From an uncultured Ruminococcus sp. (lineage in GTDB: Bacteria; Bacillota; Clostridia; Oscillospirales; Ruminococcaceae): 11,886 nt of DNA. The notes under the pieces were generated by a model that worked only from the letters and a program-made list of their open reading frames with translations, had not been told where the DNA came from and did not search any database. Location of the stretch: positions 1-11,886 of the forward strand of contig CAMVIL010000013.1 in the NCBI GenBank assembly GCA_947167535.1, read 5' to 3'. The position numbers and the translations under genes were made by a program. This document shows positions 1 to 6,348 of this stretch, piece after piece. Numbering within the stretch: the first letter of the stretch is position 1; every line of letters starts with the position of its first letter.

Positions 1-514
1 GGTAATCTATCTCTCCGTTGAGATCTTCAAAGATCTCCTTGCCCGTACCCTCGTAGTGTGCCAGCGGGTTGTTCGGATTCTTGAACTGCTCCAGCGAGAT
101 GGAATCGGGTATCTCAGCCTTCAGCTCGTCAGCCTTTTTAACCGCACCGAGCATTCCGTCGGCACGAGGAGTATTTATCACCTCAGCGCCCAGCGCTCTC
201 ATGAGCGCCTGCTTCTCTGCGGAGAATTTCGTGGGGACGGTGAATATCACTCTGTAGCCTCTGCCGAGTGCCGCGAATGCGATACCCAGTCCGGTGTTGC
301 CTGCGGTAGCTTCTATTATCGTGCCGCCTTTTTTCAGTTTCCCCTCCTGCTCGGCTGCCCTGACCATATACTCGCCGATACGGTCTTTGACGCTGCCGGA
401 AGGGTTATACATTTCCAGTTTCGCATAAATATGTACATCGGGGGAGACCCCCATATTGTTCAGCCTCACAAGCGGTGTGTGACCTATAAGGTCGTGCATA
501 TTCTCATACAGCAT
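1..514 (-). CDS. mccA: MccA-like cystathionine beta-synthase / cysteine synthase family, partial (3' end beyond left edge)
   Basis: About 171 N-terminal residues of a fold-type II PLP enzyme of the cysteine synthase/cystathionine beta-synthase family, roughly half the usual ~300 residues; the C-terminus lies beyond the left edge. Visible motifs are IGHTPLVRL near residue 10, the PLP-lysine segment NPSGSVKDR near residue 45, and the phosphate-binding loop EATAGNTG near residue 76. CysK usually has EPTSGNTG at that loop; the EATAGNTG form, followed by FSAEKQALMRALGAEV and TPRADGM, resembles remembered Bacillus MccA (YrhA), which condenses O-acetylserine with homocysteine to cystathionine. The start is 1 base after the stop of the upstream mccB-like gene, and the ribosome binding site (GAGGTAAAG) lies in that gene's last codons, so the pair is translationally coupled. 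Plain cysteine synthase remains possible. The family call is firm, the MccA assignment moderate. Confidence 0.75.
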   Translation of the reverse strand, partial: MLYENMHDLIGHTPLVRLNNMGVSPDVHIYAKLEMYNPSGSVKDRIGEYMVRAAEQEGKLKKGGTIIEATAGNTGLGIAFAALGRGYRVIFTVPTKFSAEKQALMRALGAEVINTPRADGMLGAVKKADELKAEIPDSISLEQFKNPNNPLAHYEGTGKEIFEDLNGEIDY

Positions 515-515
515 T

Positions 516-1673
516 TTACTTTACCTCGCTTTTCGCTATCGCCTGCTCAATGTCGGCGAGAATGTCGTCTATGTTTTCAATGCCTATCGAAAGTCTTATC
601 AGACCGTCGGTGATGCCCACCTTCTTGCGTATATCCTCGGGGATGGAAGCGTGAGTCATGCTCGACGGATGGCATACCAGCGATTCAACGCCGCCCAGGC
701 TCTCAGCCAGTGTCACGAGCTCCAAGCTCTCAAAGAACACCTTGATGTCGTAGTTGTCCTTCAGCTCGAAGGATATCATCACGCCGCCGTTTTTCGCCTG
801 ACGCTTGTTGACTTCATAGCCCTTGTCGGTCGCAAGACCGGGGTAGTGAACGCTCTTGACTGCACTGTGCTTTGTGAGATATTCGGCGGCTTTCTGCGCG
901 TTCTCAACGTGTCTGTCGAGTCTTACGCCCAGCGTTTTGATGCCGCGTATCAGCAGGAAGCTGTCAAAGGGAGGAAGCACGCCGCCGGTAGAATTCTGTA
1001 TGAACGCTATCCTTTCTGCAAGCTCCTTGGTCTTTACCACCGCAAGTCCCGCCACAACGTCGCTGTGGCCGCCGAGGTACTTGGTCGCGCTGTGGACAAC
1101 GATATCAGCGCCGAGCTCGATCGGTCTCTGCAGGTAAGGCGTCATGAAGGTGTTGTCTACTATGACCAGCAGTCCGTGCTTGTGAGCTATCTCTGCGATG
1201 GCGCGGATGTCGGTTATCGTCATCAGCGGGTTCGCGGGGCTCTCGATCAGCACCGCCTTTACGTCGGGGGTGATGTCGCGCTCAAATGCCGCAGGGTCTT
1301 CGGTGTCGGATATCGTGTAGTTGATGTTGAAGTGGTTGAAGACCTGATCCAGCAGTCTGAAGGTGCCGCCGTATACATTAGAAGATATCAGCACCCTGTC
1401 GCCCGTGTTCAGCAGGCTGAGCACTGCCGTCTCCGCCGCCAGACCGCTTGCGAATGCGAAGCCCGCATAGCCGCCCTCAAGCTCGGCGATAAGTGCTTCC
1501 AGTGCCTCGCGGGTGGGGTTTCCCGTGCGGGAATACTCATAGCCGCGCATCTTTCCCAGACCGTCCTGCTTGAAGGTCGAGGTCTGATAGATCGGTACGT
1601 TTACCGCTCCCGTGCGCTCATCGGTGGATATCCCGCCGTGTATCAGCGCTGTTTCAATGTTATTGTAGCTCAT
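516..1673 (-). CDS. mccB: MccB-like cystathionine gamma-lyase (Cys/Met metabolism PLP enzyme)
   Basis: A complete 385-residue fold-type I PLP enzyme of the Cys/Met metabolism family, of normal length. Motifs in order: YEYSRTGNPT (residues 45-54), SGLAA (76-80), SNVYGGT (98-104), VDNTF (172-176), HSATKYLGGHSD with the probable PLP lysine K198, and AESLGGVESL (323-332) followed by MTHAS. The GGVESL form is usual in cystathionine gamma-lyases and gamma-synthases rather than beta-lyases. Overall it resembles remembered Bacillus MccB (YrhB), which splits cystathionine to cysteine, 2-oxobutyrate and ammonia. Pairing with an MccA-like gene 1 base downstream supports reverse trans-sulfuration. The start at 1673 is chosen because AAAGGTGTGGAAAGT precedes it; an in-frame start 27 bases upstream would add a non-conserved tail. 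A cystathionine gamma-synthase role cannot be excluded from sequence alone. It has its own promoter (1732-1760) with a LacI-type palindrome upstream. Confidence 0.85.
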   Translation of the reverse strand: MSYNNIETALIHGGISTDERTGAVNVPIYQTSTFKQDGLGKMRGYEYSRTGNPTREALEALIAELEGGYAGFAFASGLAAETAVLSLLNTGDRVLISSNVYGGTFRLLDQVFNHFNINYTISDTEDPAAFERDITPDVKAVLIESPANPLMTITDIRAIAEIAHKHGLLVIVDNTFMTPYLQRPIELGADIVVHSATKYLGGHSDVVAGLAVVKTKELAERIAFIQNSTGGVLPPFDSFLLIRGIKTLGVRLDRHVENAQKAAEYLTKHSAVKSVHYPGLATDKGYEVNKRQAKNGGVMISFELKDNYDIKVFFESLELVTLAESLGGVESLVCHPSSMTHASIPEDIRKKVGITDGLIRLSIGIENIDDILADIEQAIAKSEVK

Positions 1674-1731
1674 ACTTTCCACACCTTTCATATTTATCAT
1701 ATCTGTAAACTATGATTTGTAGCATGACTAT

Positions 1732-1760
1732 ATTCTACATCTAATTGATGGCTTTGTCAA
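1732..1760 (-). promoter_or_regulatory. SigA-like promoter of mccB-mccA
   Basis: On the minus strand, a -35 box TTGACA (1755-1760) and a -10 box TAGAAT (1732-1737) are separated by 17 bp. The predicted transcription start near 1725 gives a leader of about 50 bases, too short for a SAM riboswitch. A 12-bp palindromic core lies 11 bp upstream of the -35 box. Confidence 0.85.
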
Positions 1761-1769
1761 TACCTAAAT

Positions 1770-1785
1770 GTGATAACGTTATCAC
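1770..1785. promoter_or_regulatory. LacI-type operator, site 1 (mccB)
   Basis: The perfect 16-bp palindrome GTGATAACGTTATCAC has a central CpG, typical of LacI-family operators. It lies between the lacI-family stop codon (1789-1791) and the mccB -35 box. The GATAACGTTATC core (1772-1783) is separated from the -35 box by exactly 11 bp, the same as at metY. It differs from the CcpA cre consensus at one conserved position, so CcpA binding is an alternative. Confidence 0.75.
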
Positions 1786-1788
1786 GGA

Positions 1789-2862
1789 TCAGATGTAATA
1801 TTCGGGTTCGTTCAGCTCACGCAGTGAGCGGCAGCTTTCACGGATGACCAGTGTGCCCTCCACCTCGAGGCGGGAGATTATCCTGTGCCCGCCGCGTATC
1901 CTGTCCAGCAGAAGCATCAGCGCGAATCGCACCATCTCGTTCTTCGGCAGCGAAACGCTTGTCAGCATCGGCTTTGTGTACTGCGCCGCATCGATGTCGT
2001 CGCTGGAGATTATCGAGGGCATATATCCTCTCGACCTGCGCCTGCCCATCGCCTTTATCATGCCGACCGCGAGAATGTCATTGGCACAGTAGATGCCCGT
2101 CGGCGGGTCGGCGAGGGAGGAGAAATACTCCAGTGCCGAGAGGCCGCCCGATTCGTTGGGGACGGTGTCGAAAATGTAGTCGATATCGGGTTCGAGGTGT
2201 CCCTGCGCAAGCGCCTTCTGATACCCCGTGAACCGCGACTCGTTGTGGCAGTCGCCCACATATCCTATCTTCGTGTGCCCCAGCTTTTCAAGATGCGAGA
2301 CAGCCGTCTGCGCTATCCTGCTGCCGTCGCAGAGCACCTCGTCCACCTCGTAATTGGTGGAGTTGCGATTTATCGAAACGATGTTTTTCTCCTTGGTTTT
2401 CAACAGTTTGAGCGCCCTGCTGGTCACCTTTCCGACTATGACCAGCCCGTCCGAGCGGCGCTCATTTCCTGCGTAGAGATCGTCTGCCAGTTCCCGCAGC
2501 TTGTCTCCCCTTGCAGCCTTGTCGTCGGAAAACTCGGCGCACCGCCAGACGTTCCCGACGATACATCCGCTGGTCCTAAGCTCTCGTTCGAGCAGCATCA
2601 GCAGTTCGTCATAGAACGGGTCTGCCGCCTCGTGTGCGAACCTTGTCAGCAGGATATTGATGTGGAATATCCGCTCCTCAGTCCTGACCCCCGAACGCAG
2701 CGTGCGGGCGCTGGCGTTGGGGATATAGTTTATCTCGCGGGCGGCGTCAAGCACGCGCTGCCTGACCTCTTCGCTGGAACATTTTCGTGAGGGGTCGTTG
2801 AGTATCCGCCCTACTGTAGAGACGGAAACGCCCGTCATTTGTGCTATTTCTTTTAATGACAT
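1789..2862 (-). CDS. LacI-family transcriptional regulator
   Basis: A complete 357-residue protein with the usual two-part LacI architecture. The N-terminal helix-turn-helix is LKEIAQMTGVSVSTVGRILN (residues 3-22). The hinge helix NASARTLRSG (49-58) has a leucine at 55 where family members intercalate into the central CpG of the operator. The rest is a periplasmic-binding-like effector domain, with HLEKLGHTKIGYVGD, SRFTGYQKAL and CANDILAVGMIKAM as family landmarks. These are typical of sugar-sensing members; the effector cannot be read from sequence. AAGGGG about 9 bases before the ATG supports the start. It has its own promoter (2911-2939) with a palindrome upstream, and a second palindrome lies just after its stop. 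No terminator separates it from mccB, so read-through is possible. The nearby palindromes make it the best candidate to control mccBA, metY and itself; this is inference. Confidence 0.92.
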   Translation of the reverse strand: MSLKEIAQMTGVSVSTVGRILNDPSRKCSSEEVRQRVLDAAREINYIPNASARTLRSGVRTEERIFHINILLTRFAHEAADPFYDELLMLLERELRTSGCIVGNVWRCAEFSDDKAARGDKLRELADDLYAGNERRSDGLVIVGKVTSRALKLLKTKEKNIVSINRNSTNYEVDEVLCDGSRIAQTAVSHLEKLGHTKIGYVGDCHNESRFTGYQKALAQGHLEPDIDYIFDTVPNESGGLSALEYFSSLADPPTGIYCANDILAVGMIKAMGRRRSRGYMPSIISSDDIDAAQYTKPMLTSVSLPKNEMVRFALMLLLDRIRGGHRIISRLEVEGTLVIRESCRSLRELNEPEYYI

Positions 2863-2910
2863 TTTCAGCGCCCCTTTCTTATACTTTCCTTTTCCTATCG
2901 GACAACTATG

Positions 2911-2939
2911 ATTATACCACAGTAATCCACAGTTGTCAA
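2911..2939 (-). promoter_or_regulatory. SigA-like promoter of the lacI-family gene
   Basis: On the minus strand, TTGACA (2934-2939) and TATAAT (2911-2916) have a 17-bp spacer: a full consensus match. The CTATGAT element (2906-2912) overlaps the -10 box and start region. The operator-like palindrome at 2961-2978 lies 21 bp upstream of the -35 box. Confidence 0.88.
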
Positions 2940-2960
2940 GTAGGAAATTTGTTAATTTTC

Positions 2961-2978
2961 TGTGATGACGTTATCACA
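2961..2978. promoter_or_regulatory. LacI-type operator, site 2 (lacI / serine hydrolase divergent region)
   Basis: TGTGATGACGTTATCACA is an 18-bp palindrome with one mismatched pair and the same central CpG as site 1. It sits between the divergent promoters of the lacI-family gene and the serine hydrolase gene. The core is 24 bp upstream of the lacI -35 box and 47 bp upstream of the hydrolase -35 box, so it could serve autoregulation or both genes. Confidence 0.7.
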
Positions 2979-3022
2979 GATAACCATTTCAGCTCACCGC
3001 AAAGTAAACCTGCCGCTCACGC

Positions 3023-3051
3023 TTGACATACCCGACGAGGGATAGTATAAT
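3023..3051 (+). promoter_or_regulatory. SigA-like promoter of the serine hydrolase gene
   Basis: TTGACA (3023-3028) and TATAAT (3046-3051) with a 17-bp spacer. The predicted start near 3058 falls at the Shine-Dalgarno sequence GGGAGGTGAG, so the leader would be only about 14 bases. Confidence 0.88.
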
Positions 3052-3071
3052 GAAATGGGAGGTGAGCTGCC

Positions 3072-3914
3072 ATGCTCAGAAGACTATCCGGACGCCTTGC
3101 AGCCGCAGGGCTTGATATACACGGCGCAGAGTTGTTTTACAGGGGCGAGATCTATCGCTCGGGCAGCTGCGATGTACGTCTGCCGATATATTCGGTCACA
3201 AAGTCGCTGACATCTGCGGCGTTCATGCTGGCCTGCGACGACGAGTTCGTTTCACCAGACACGCCCCTTGCAGAGTTTCTCGAAAGCCGATACGCTCCGC
3301 TCATGTCCGAGGACTTCATGCGGCTTCCATTCCGCCGCTTCCTGACCATGACGGCAGGCAGATACCCGTTCCGCCCCGAAGGCAGCGACTGGACGGAGAA
3401 TATCCTGACCCTCAGCACCGACCACTCGGACACCGGGTATCACTACTCGAATATCCCTGCGTATCTTGTGGGGGCGGCGGTGGAGAACGCCATCGGCGGC
3501 GGACTGATGGATCTGCTGACCGAGCGCATCTTCGACCCGCTGGGCATACCCGAGCCGACATATCAAAAAAGCCCCGAGGGGCATTTCTACGGCGCTACGG
3601 GAATGGAGCTTTCAGCGGACGAGCTGACTAAGCTGGGGCGGCTGTTCTTGAACGGCGGAGAGTATGACGGCAAACGGCTCATCTCTGAGCAGGCGGTCAG
3701 CCTTGCGGTCACGCCGCAGGTTGAGACCTCCGAAGGCGACAGCTACGGGTTCTTCTTCCGCACCGACGGCAGCAGCTTTTCCATGCGTGGAAAGTGGGGA
3801 CAGCAGTGCATCATCTGCCCCGACAGGCAGCTGGTGCTGACCTATCTCTCGCACCAGCCCGACCGCGCACAGGAACTGCATACGATCATGAAGGATTTTC
3901 TCGCAGAGATATAA
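3072..3914 (+). CDS. Cytoplasmic serine hydrolase, class C beta-lactamase / penicillin-binding-protein fold
   Basis: A 280-residue protein with the active-site motifs of the beta-lactamase-related serine hydrolase family. The SxxK motif is SVTK (residues 41-44, nucleophile S41), and the YxN motif is YSN (125-127). A KWGQQ segment near residue 237 is the likely counterpart of the third (KTG-like) motif. There is no signal peptide or membrane segment, so it probably acts in the cytoplasm, unlike true beta-lactamases and penicillin-binding proteins. It is shorter than typical class C enzymes (~360 residues). An esterase, amidase or peptidase role is likely; the substrate is unknown. GGGAGGTG about 7 bases before the ATG fixes the start. 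It is divergent from the lacI-family gene, shares the palindrome at 2961-2978 with it, and ends at a bidirectional terminator. Confidence 0.85.
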   Translation: MLRRLSGRLAAAGLDIHGAELFYRGEIYRSGSCDVRLPIYSVTKSLTSAAFMLACDDEFVSPDTPLAEFLESRYAPLMSEDFMRLPFRRFLTMTAGRYPFRPEGSDWTENILTLSTDHSDTGYHYSNIPAYLVGAAVENAIGGGLMDLLTERIFDPLGIPEPTYQKSPEGHFYGATGMELSADELTKLGRLFLNGGEYDGKRLISEQAVSLAVTPQVETSEGDSYGFFFRTDGSSFSMRGKWGQQCIICPDRQLVLTYLSHQPDRAQELHTIMKDFLAEI

Positions 3915-3959
3915 AAAAACAGCCATAGCATTTTCGTGTGCTATGGCTGTATGTTTTTT
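3913..3959. terminator. Bidirectional Rho-independent terminator
   Basis: A 12-bp perfect stem, ACAGCCATAGCA (3919-3930) and TGCTATGGCTGT (3939-3950), has an 8-base loop. A T-run follows on the plus strand (3954-3959), and an A-run (3913-3919) gives a T-run on the minus strand. It serves the convergent serine hydrolase and metY genes; the metY stop codon overlaps the plus-strand T-run. Confidence 0.93.
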
Positions 3960-5247
3960 ACAGAAGTCCTGCTGCGCTGAACGCCTGCTCGAGGTCGTCG
4001 ATGAGGTCGTCCGCGTCCTCGAGACCTGCCGAGATACGGATAAGGTTCGAGGGGATATCCGCCAGCTTGAACTCATCCTCATTCAGCTCGGAGTGAGTGG
4101 TGTTAGGCGAATCAACGATCAGCGAACGAGCGTCGCCGAGATTTACATGATAGTGGAACAGCTTGATGTTGTTGAGGAACGCTGCCTCCTGCTCGGGTGT
4201 GCCCTTGATACCGAAGGACAGCACTCCGCCGCCGCCGTTGGGAAGATGCTTGTCGGCAAGCTCCTTGAACTTGTAGCTTTCAAGGCTCGGGTGACGTACC
4301 CACTCGACAGCAGGCGAGCTCTCGAGATATGCGGCGATCTTTGCGGCATTCTTTGACTGCTTTGCAACACGCTCGGAGAGGGTCTCCAGTCCGATGATCG
4401 CGAGGTAAGCGTCCTGCGGAGAAAGTGCCGCGCCCAGCAGATTGAGGTATACAAGTGTCGCACGGAATATGAAGAAATTGTCAGGGAAGATATCCACAGG
4501 CGACTTGCCCTTGAGCATTACGATCTTCTCATAGAACTGAGGATAGCGCTCCTTGGTGTAGAGGCTCATGTCGCCGTTATCGAGGATAAGTCCTGCGATG
4601 AGGTTGCCGTGACCGGTCAGCGCCTTGGTCGCGGAGTAAACCACGATGTCAGCGCCGTGCTCGAAAGGACGGTAGAGATAAGGTGTTGCCAGCGTATTGT
4701 CAACGACTACAGGCACACCGTGCTTGTGAGCGACTTCGGAGATGCCGTCGATGTCGAGAAGATAAGCGTTGGGGTTGGAAAGGCTCTCTACGTAGATAGC
4801 CTTTACGTCGTCGGTGATCTCGGCTTCAAGCTTTGCGGGGTCAAGCACTGCATCGGTCAGCTTGATCTTAACGCCCAGCTCGGGGAAGAGTCTGTCGAAA
4901 GCGTCGATGGTGCCGCCGTAGAGATAAGGCGAAGCGAGGATCGTGCCGCCCTTTGAAGCGAGGTTGAGCAGAGTGTAGCTGATAGCCGCCATTCCGGAGC
5001 CGACAGCAACTGCGTTCTTTGCGCCGTCAAGTGCCTTTACGCGCTCGGCAAAATAGTTGACGGTGGGATTGCCGACGCGGGTGTAGAGGAAGCCTGCTTC
5101 CTTGTAGGTGAACAGATTCTGTGCGTGCTCGGTGCTCTTGAAATCGTAAGCCGCAGTCTGATATATCGGGGGCGAGATCGCCTGATTGTTGTCCTGCGGA
5201 TTGTAGCCTGCCTTGATCTTTTTGGTGTCAAATTTAAGTTCTGCCAT
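3958..5247 (-). CDS. metY: O-acetylhomoserine sulfhydrylase (O-acetylhomoserine aminocarboxypropyltransferase)
   Basis: A complete 429-residue PLP enzyme of the Cys/Met metabolism family. The length, above the ~385 of cystathionine enzymes, is typical of MetY because of an insert after the PLP lysine. Motifs: SPPIYQTAAYDF (25-36), YTRVGNPT (55-62), GSGMAA (83-88), SPYLYGGT (106-113), VDNTLATPYL (182-191), YSATKALTGHG with probable PLP lysine K208, and LGDARSLIVDSPNTTHSEL near the C-terminus. It should convert O-acetylhomoserine and sulfide to homocysteine and acetate. MetA in this window carries the acetyl-specific residue, so it can supply the substrate. GAAAGGAAAG upstream of the ATG supports the start. 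It is transcribed alone from 5290-5318, with operator site 3 upstream, and ends in a bidirectional terminator. Use of methanethiol as a co-substrate cannot be excluded. Confidence 0.93.
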   Translation of the reverse strand: MAELKFDTKKIKAGYNPQDNNQAISPPIYQTAAYDFKSTEHAQNLFTYKEAGFLYTRVGNPTVNYFAERVKALDGAKNAVAVGSGMAAISYTLLNLASKGGTILASPYLYGGTIDAFDRLFPELGVKIKLTDAVLDPAKLEAEITDDVKAIYVESLSNPNAYLLDIDGISEVAHKHGVPVVVDNTLATPYLYRPFEHGADIVVYSATKALTGHGNLIAGLILDNGDMSLYTKERYPQFYEKIVMLKGKSPVDIFPDNFFIFRATLVYLNLLGAALSPQDAYLAIIGLETLSERVAKQSKNAAKIAAYLESSPAVEWVRHPSLESYKFKELADKHLPNGGGGVLSFGIKGTPEQEAAFLNNIKLFHYHVNLGDARSLIVDSPNTTHSELNEDEFKLADIPSNLIRISAGLEDADDLIDDLEQAFSAAGLL

Positions 5248-5289
5248 GATTATCTTTCCTTTCGGTCTTGTTTTGTTTTCGATGTACTC

Positions 5290-5318
5290 AGTTTACCGCA
5301 AAGCGCGCAAAAGGTCAA
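5290..5318 (-). promoter_or_regulatory. SigA-like promoter of metY
   Basis: On the minus strand, TTGACC (5313-5318) and TAAACT (5290-5295) have a 17-bp spacer. Both boxes are weaker than those of neighbouring genes, consistent with a promoter that needs help or is activated. The leader to the ATG at 5247 is about 36 bases. This promoter lacks the CTATGAT element of its neighbours. Confidence 0.78.
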
Positions 5319-5324
5319 TCCCGA

Positions 5325-5450
5325 AAGCTGATAACGTTATCTTTTTGCGTCAGCGAAAAGCCTCGGAACAGACCTTATCGGCGGGATTTTGAGGTTCTGA
5401 TCTGCCCTTTTGCAGAATTCCCCGGCAAAAGGTGATAACGTTGTCAGCTT
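5325..5450. repeat. Inverted pair of extended operator modules (sites 3 and 4)
   Basis: Read on the minus strand, 5348-5325 is GCAAAAA + GATAACGTTATC + AGCTT. Read on the plus strand, 5425-5450 is GCAAAAGGT + GATAACGTTGTC + AGCTT. The similarity extends beyond the palindrome on both flanks, so the two sites look like an inverted duplication about 104 bp apart centre to centre. Site 4 (TGATAACGTTGTCA, 5433-5446) has one mismatched pair and is followed by the short palindrome GTGATCAC (5451-5458). The rest of the 351-bp gap 5248-5598 shows no credible ORF or RNA gene; it also holds the metY promoter and the hairpin at 5508-5545. Confidence 0.6.
5329..5342. promoter_or_regulatory. LacI-type operator, site 3 (metY)
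   Basis: The perfect palindromic core GATAACGTTATC (5330-5341) is identical to the site 1 core. It is separated from the metY -35 box by 11 bp, the same spacing and side as at mccB. Confidence 0.75.
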
Positions 5451-5507
5451 GTGATCACGCGGTTTGCGGGCTGCCGCACATCGCCCTGAGACGTTGCAAA
5501 TGAAGAA

Positions 5508-5545
5508 GCGGCGCTGTGATAAGAATACGTTATCACGAACGCCGC
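5508..5545 (-). terminator. Hairpin, possible terminator of the ligase/amidotransferase operon
   Basis: Arms GCGGCG (5508-5513) and CGCCGC (5540-5545) enclose GTGATAA (5516-5522) and TTATCAC (5530-5536) around a 7-base loop, with a small internal loop between the two stems. On the minus strand it lies about 50 bases after the amidotransferase stop and is followed by the T-rich TTCTTCATTT. The inner arms equal the outer parts of the LacI-type operator, but spaced by 7 instead of 2 bases, so dimer binding is doubtful. Confidence 0.45.
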
Positions 5546-5598
5546 AGATTATAAATGAGATCTATATCGCTCAATAAACGCCGTTTATCGGACGGGTG

Positions 5599-6348
5599 TC
5601 AGATGTGCATTGCATCCATCGCCCTGATATACTGCAGGGTGGGCACGAATATCCCGTCGTGAGGGGTTCCCTCAAAGACGCGCTCACCGTTTTTGTAGAC
5701 CAGAAGCTGTGCTATGGGGACTTCCTGCCATTCCGAGCCGTCGAGAGCCGTCGTGGAGAAAACATAGCCCGAACCGATCCGGCGGTACTTCATCGTATCT
5801 TTCATGTTCTTGTGTATGTAGAGCAGCTCGCCGTCGTAGATGATGAGGTTCAGCTTATTTCTCGGCGACATCTCACGGACAAGACCGTCAACAAGCTCGC
5901 AGCGCTCTTTCTCCGAAAGCTCGCCGCTGTCCTGCACCTTACTGAGTACGTCCAGAAGGTAGAGAAACAGCCGCTCGGAGTCGGTGTCGCCCGACTGTCC
6001 GTTAAGGTAAGGTATCAGCCTGCTGCCCGAATATATCGTGCCGTTGTGGATAAGCGTCCACTGCCTGCCGGTGTTGTCGCGCCCCGTGAAAGGATGGCAG
6101 TTCTGCGGGGTTATGGAGCCCACCGTCGCATATCTTATATGCCCGAGAAGAGTCTTCTGAGGCTTCAATTTATTCAGCAGCCGCTTCAGAGTCTCGCTGT
6201 CGGAAGCCTTCTCGCAGCCCTTTACAAGTCTGTCGCCGTACATCAGACCCCAGCCGTGAGGATTGCTCACGCTGTGTGTGAAAAACTCCTCAAGCTGTAC
6301 ACTTATATCCTCCGGCTCTGCGGCTGAAAAGCCGATCAACTCGCACAT
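5599..6348 (-). CDS. Class II glutamine amidotransferase (YafJ/EgtC-like, Ntn hydrolase)
   Basis: A 249-residue stand-alone class II (Ntn-type) amidotransferase domain. The start at 6348 gives MCELIGFS, so removal of Met would expose the catalytic N-terminal Cys2; earlier in-frame starts would bury it. Other motifs: HGWGLMY (31-37), GHIRYATVG (69-77), NCHPF (83-87), HNGTIYSG (101-108) and GDTDSERLF (120-128). There is no synthetase domain. The N-terminus resembles remembered E. coli YafJ. In ergothioneine synthesis EgtC, also of this fold, removes a gamma-glutamyl group. Here it is last in an operon with two gamma-glutamylcysteine ligases, so a gamma-glutamyl hydrolase role is plausible (inference). 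AAGGTGATGACA precedes the ATG. The start lies inside the 3' end of the upstream gene, a 59-base overlap. Confidence 0.88.
   Translation of the reverse strand: MCELIGFSAAEPEDISVQLEEFFTHSVSNPHGWGLMYGDRLVKGCEKASDSETLKRLLNKLKPQKTLLGHIRYATVGSITPQNCHPFTGRDNTGRQWTLIHNGTIYSGSRLIPYLNGQSGDTDSERLFLYLLDVLSKVQDSGELSEKERCELVDGLVREMSPRNKLNLIIYDGELLYIHKNMKDTMKYRRIGSGYVFSTTALDGSEWQEVPIAQLLVYKNGERVFEGTPHDGIFVPTLQYIRAMDAMHI

Noticed and set aside
1674..1700. Upstream in-frame start for the mccB-like gene at 1700
   Set aside because: The extra nine residues are not conserved, and AAAGGTGTGG is well placed for the ATG at 1673.
651..1715. Long plus-strand open frame across the mccB region
   Set aside because: It is antisense to a gene with all PLP-enzyme motifs, has no ribosome binding site, and its translation resembles no protein. 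The same applies to the long plus-strand frames at 1885-2790, 5596-6327, 6560-7552, 7797-8609 and 9029-10036, and the minus-strand frame at 10284-11252.
5406..5432. Inverted repeat CCTTTTGC / GCAAAAGG as a terminator
   Set aside because: The stem is only 8 bp with an 11-base spacer and no T-run on either side; the right arm is better explained as a flank of operator site 4.
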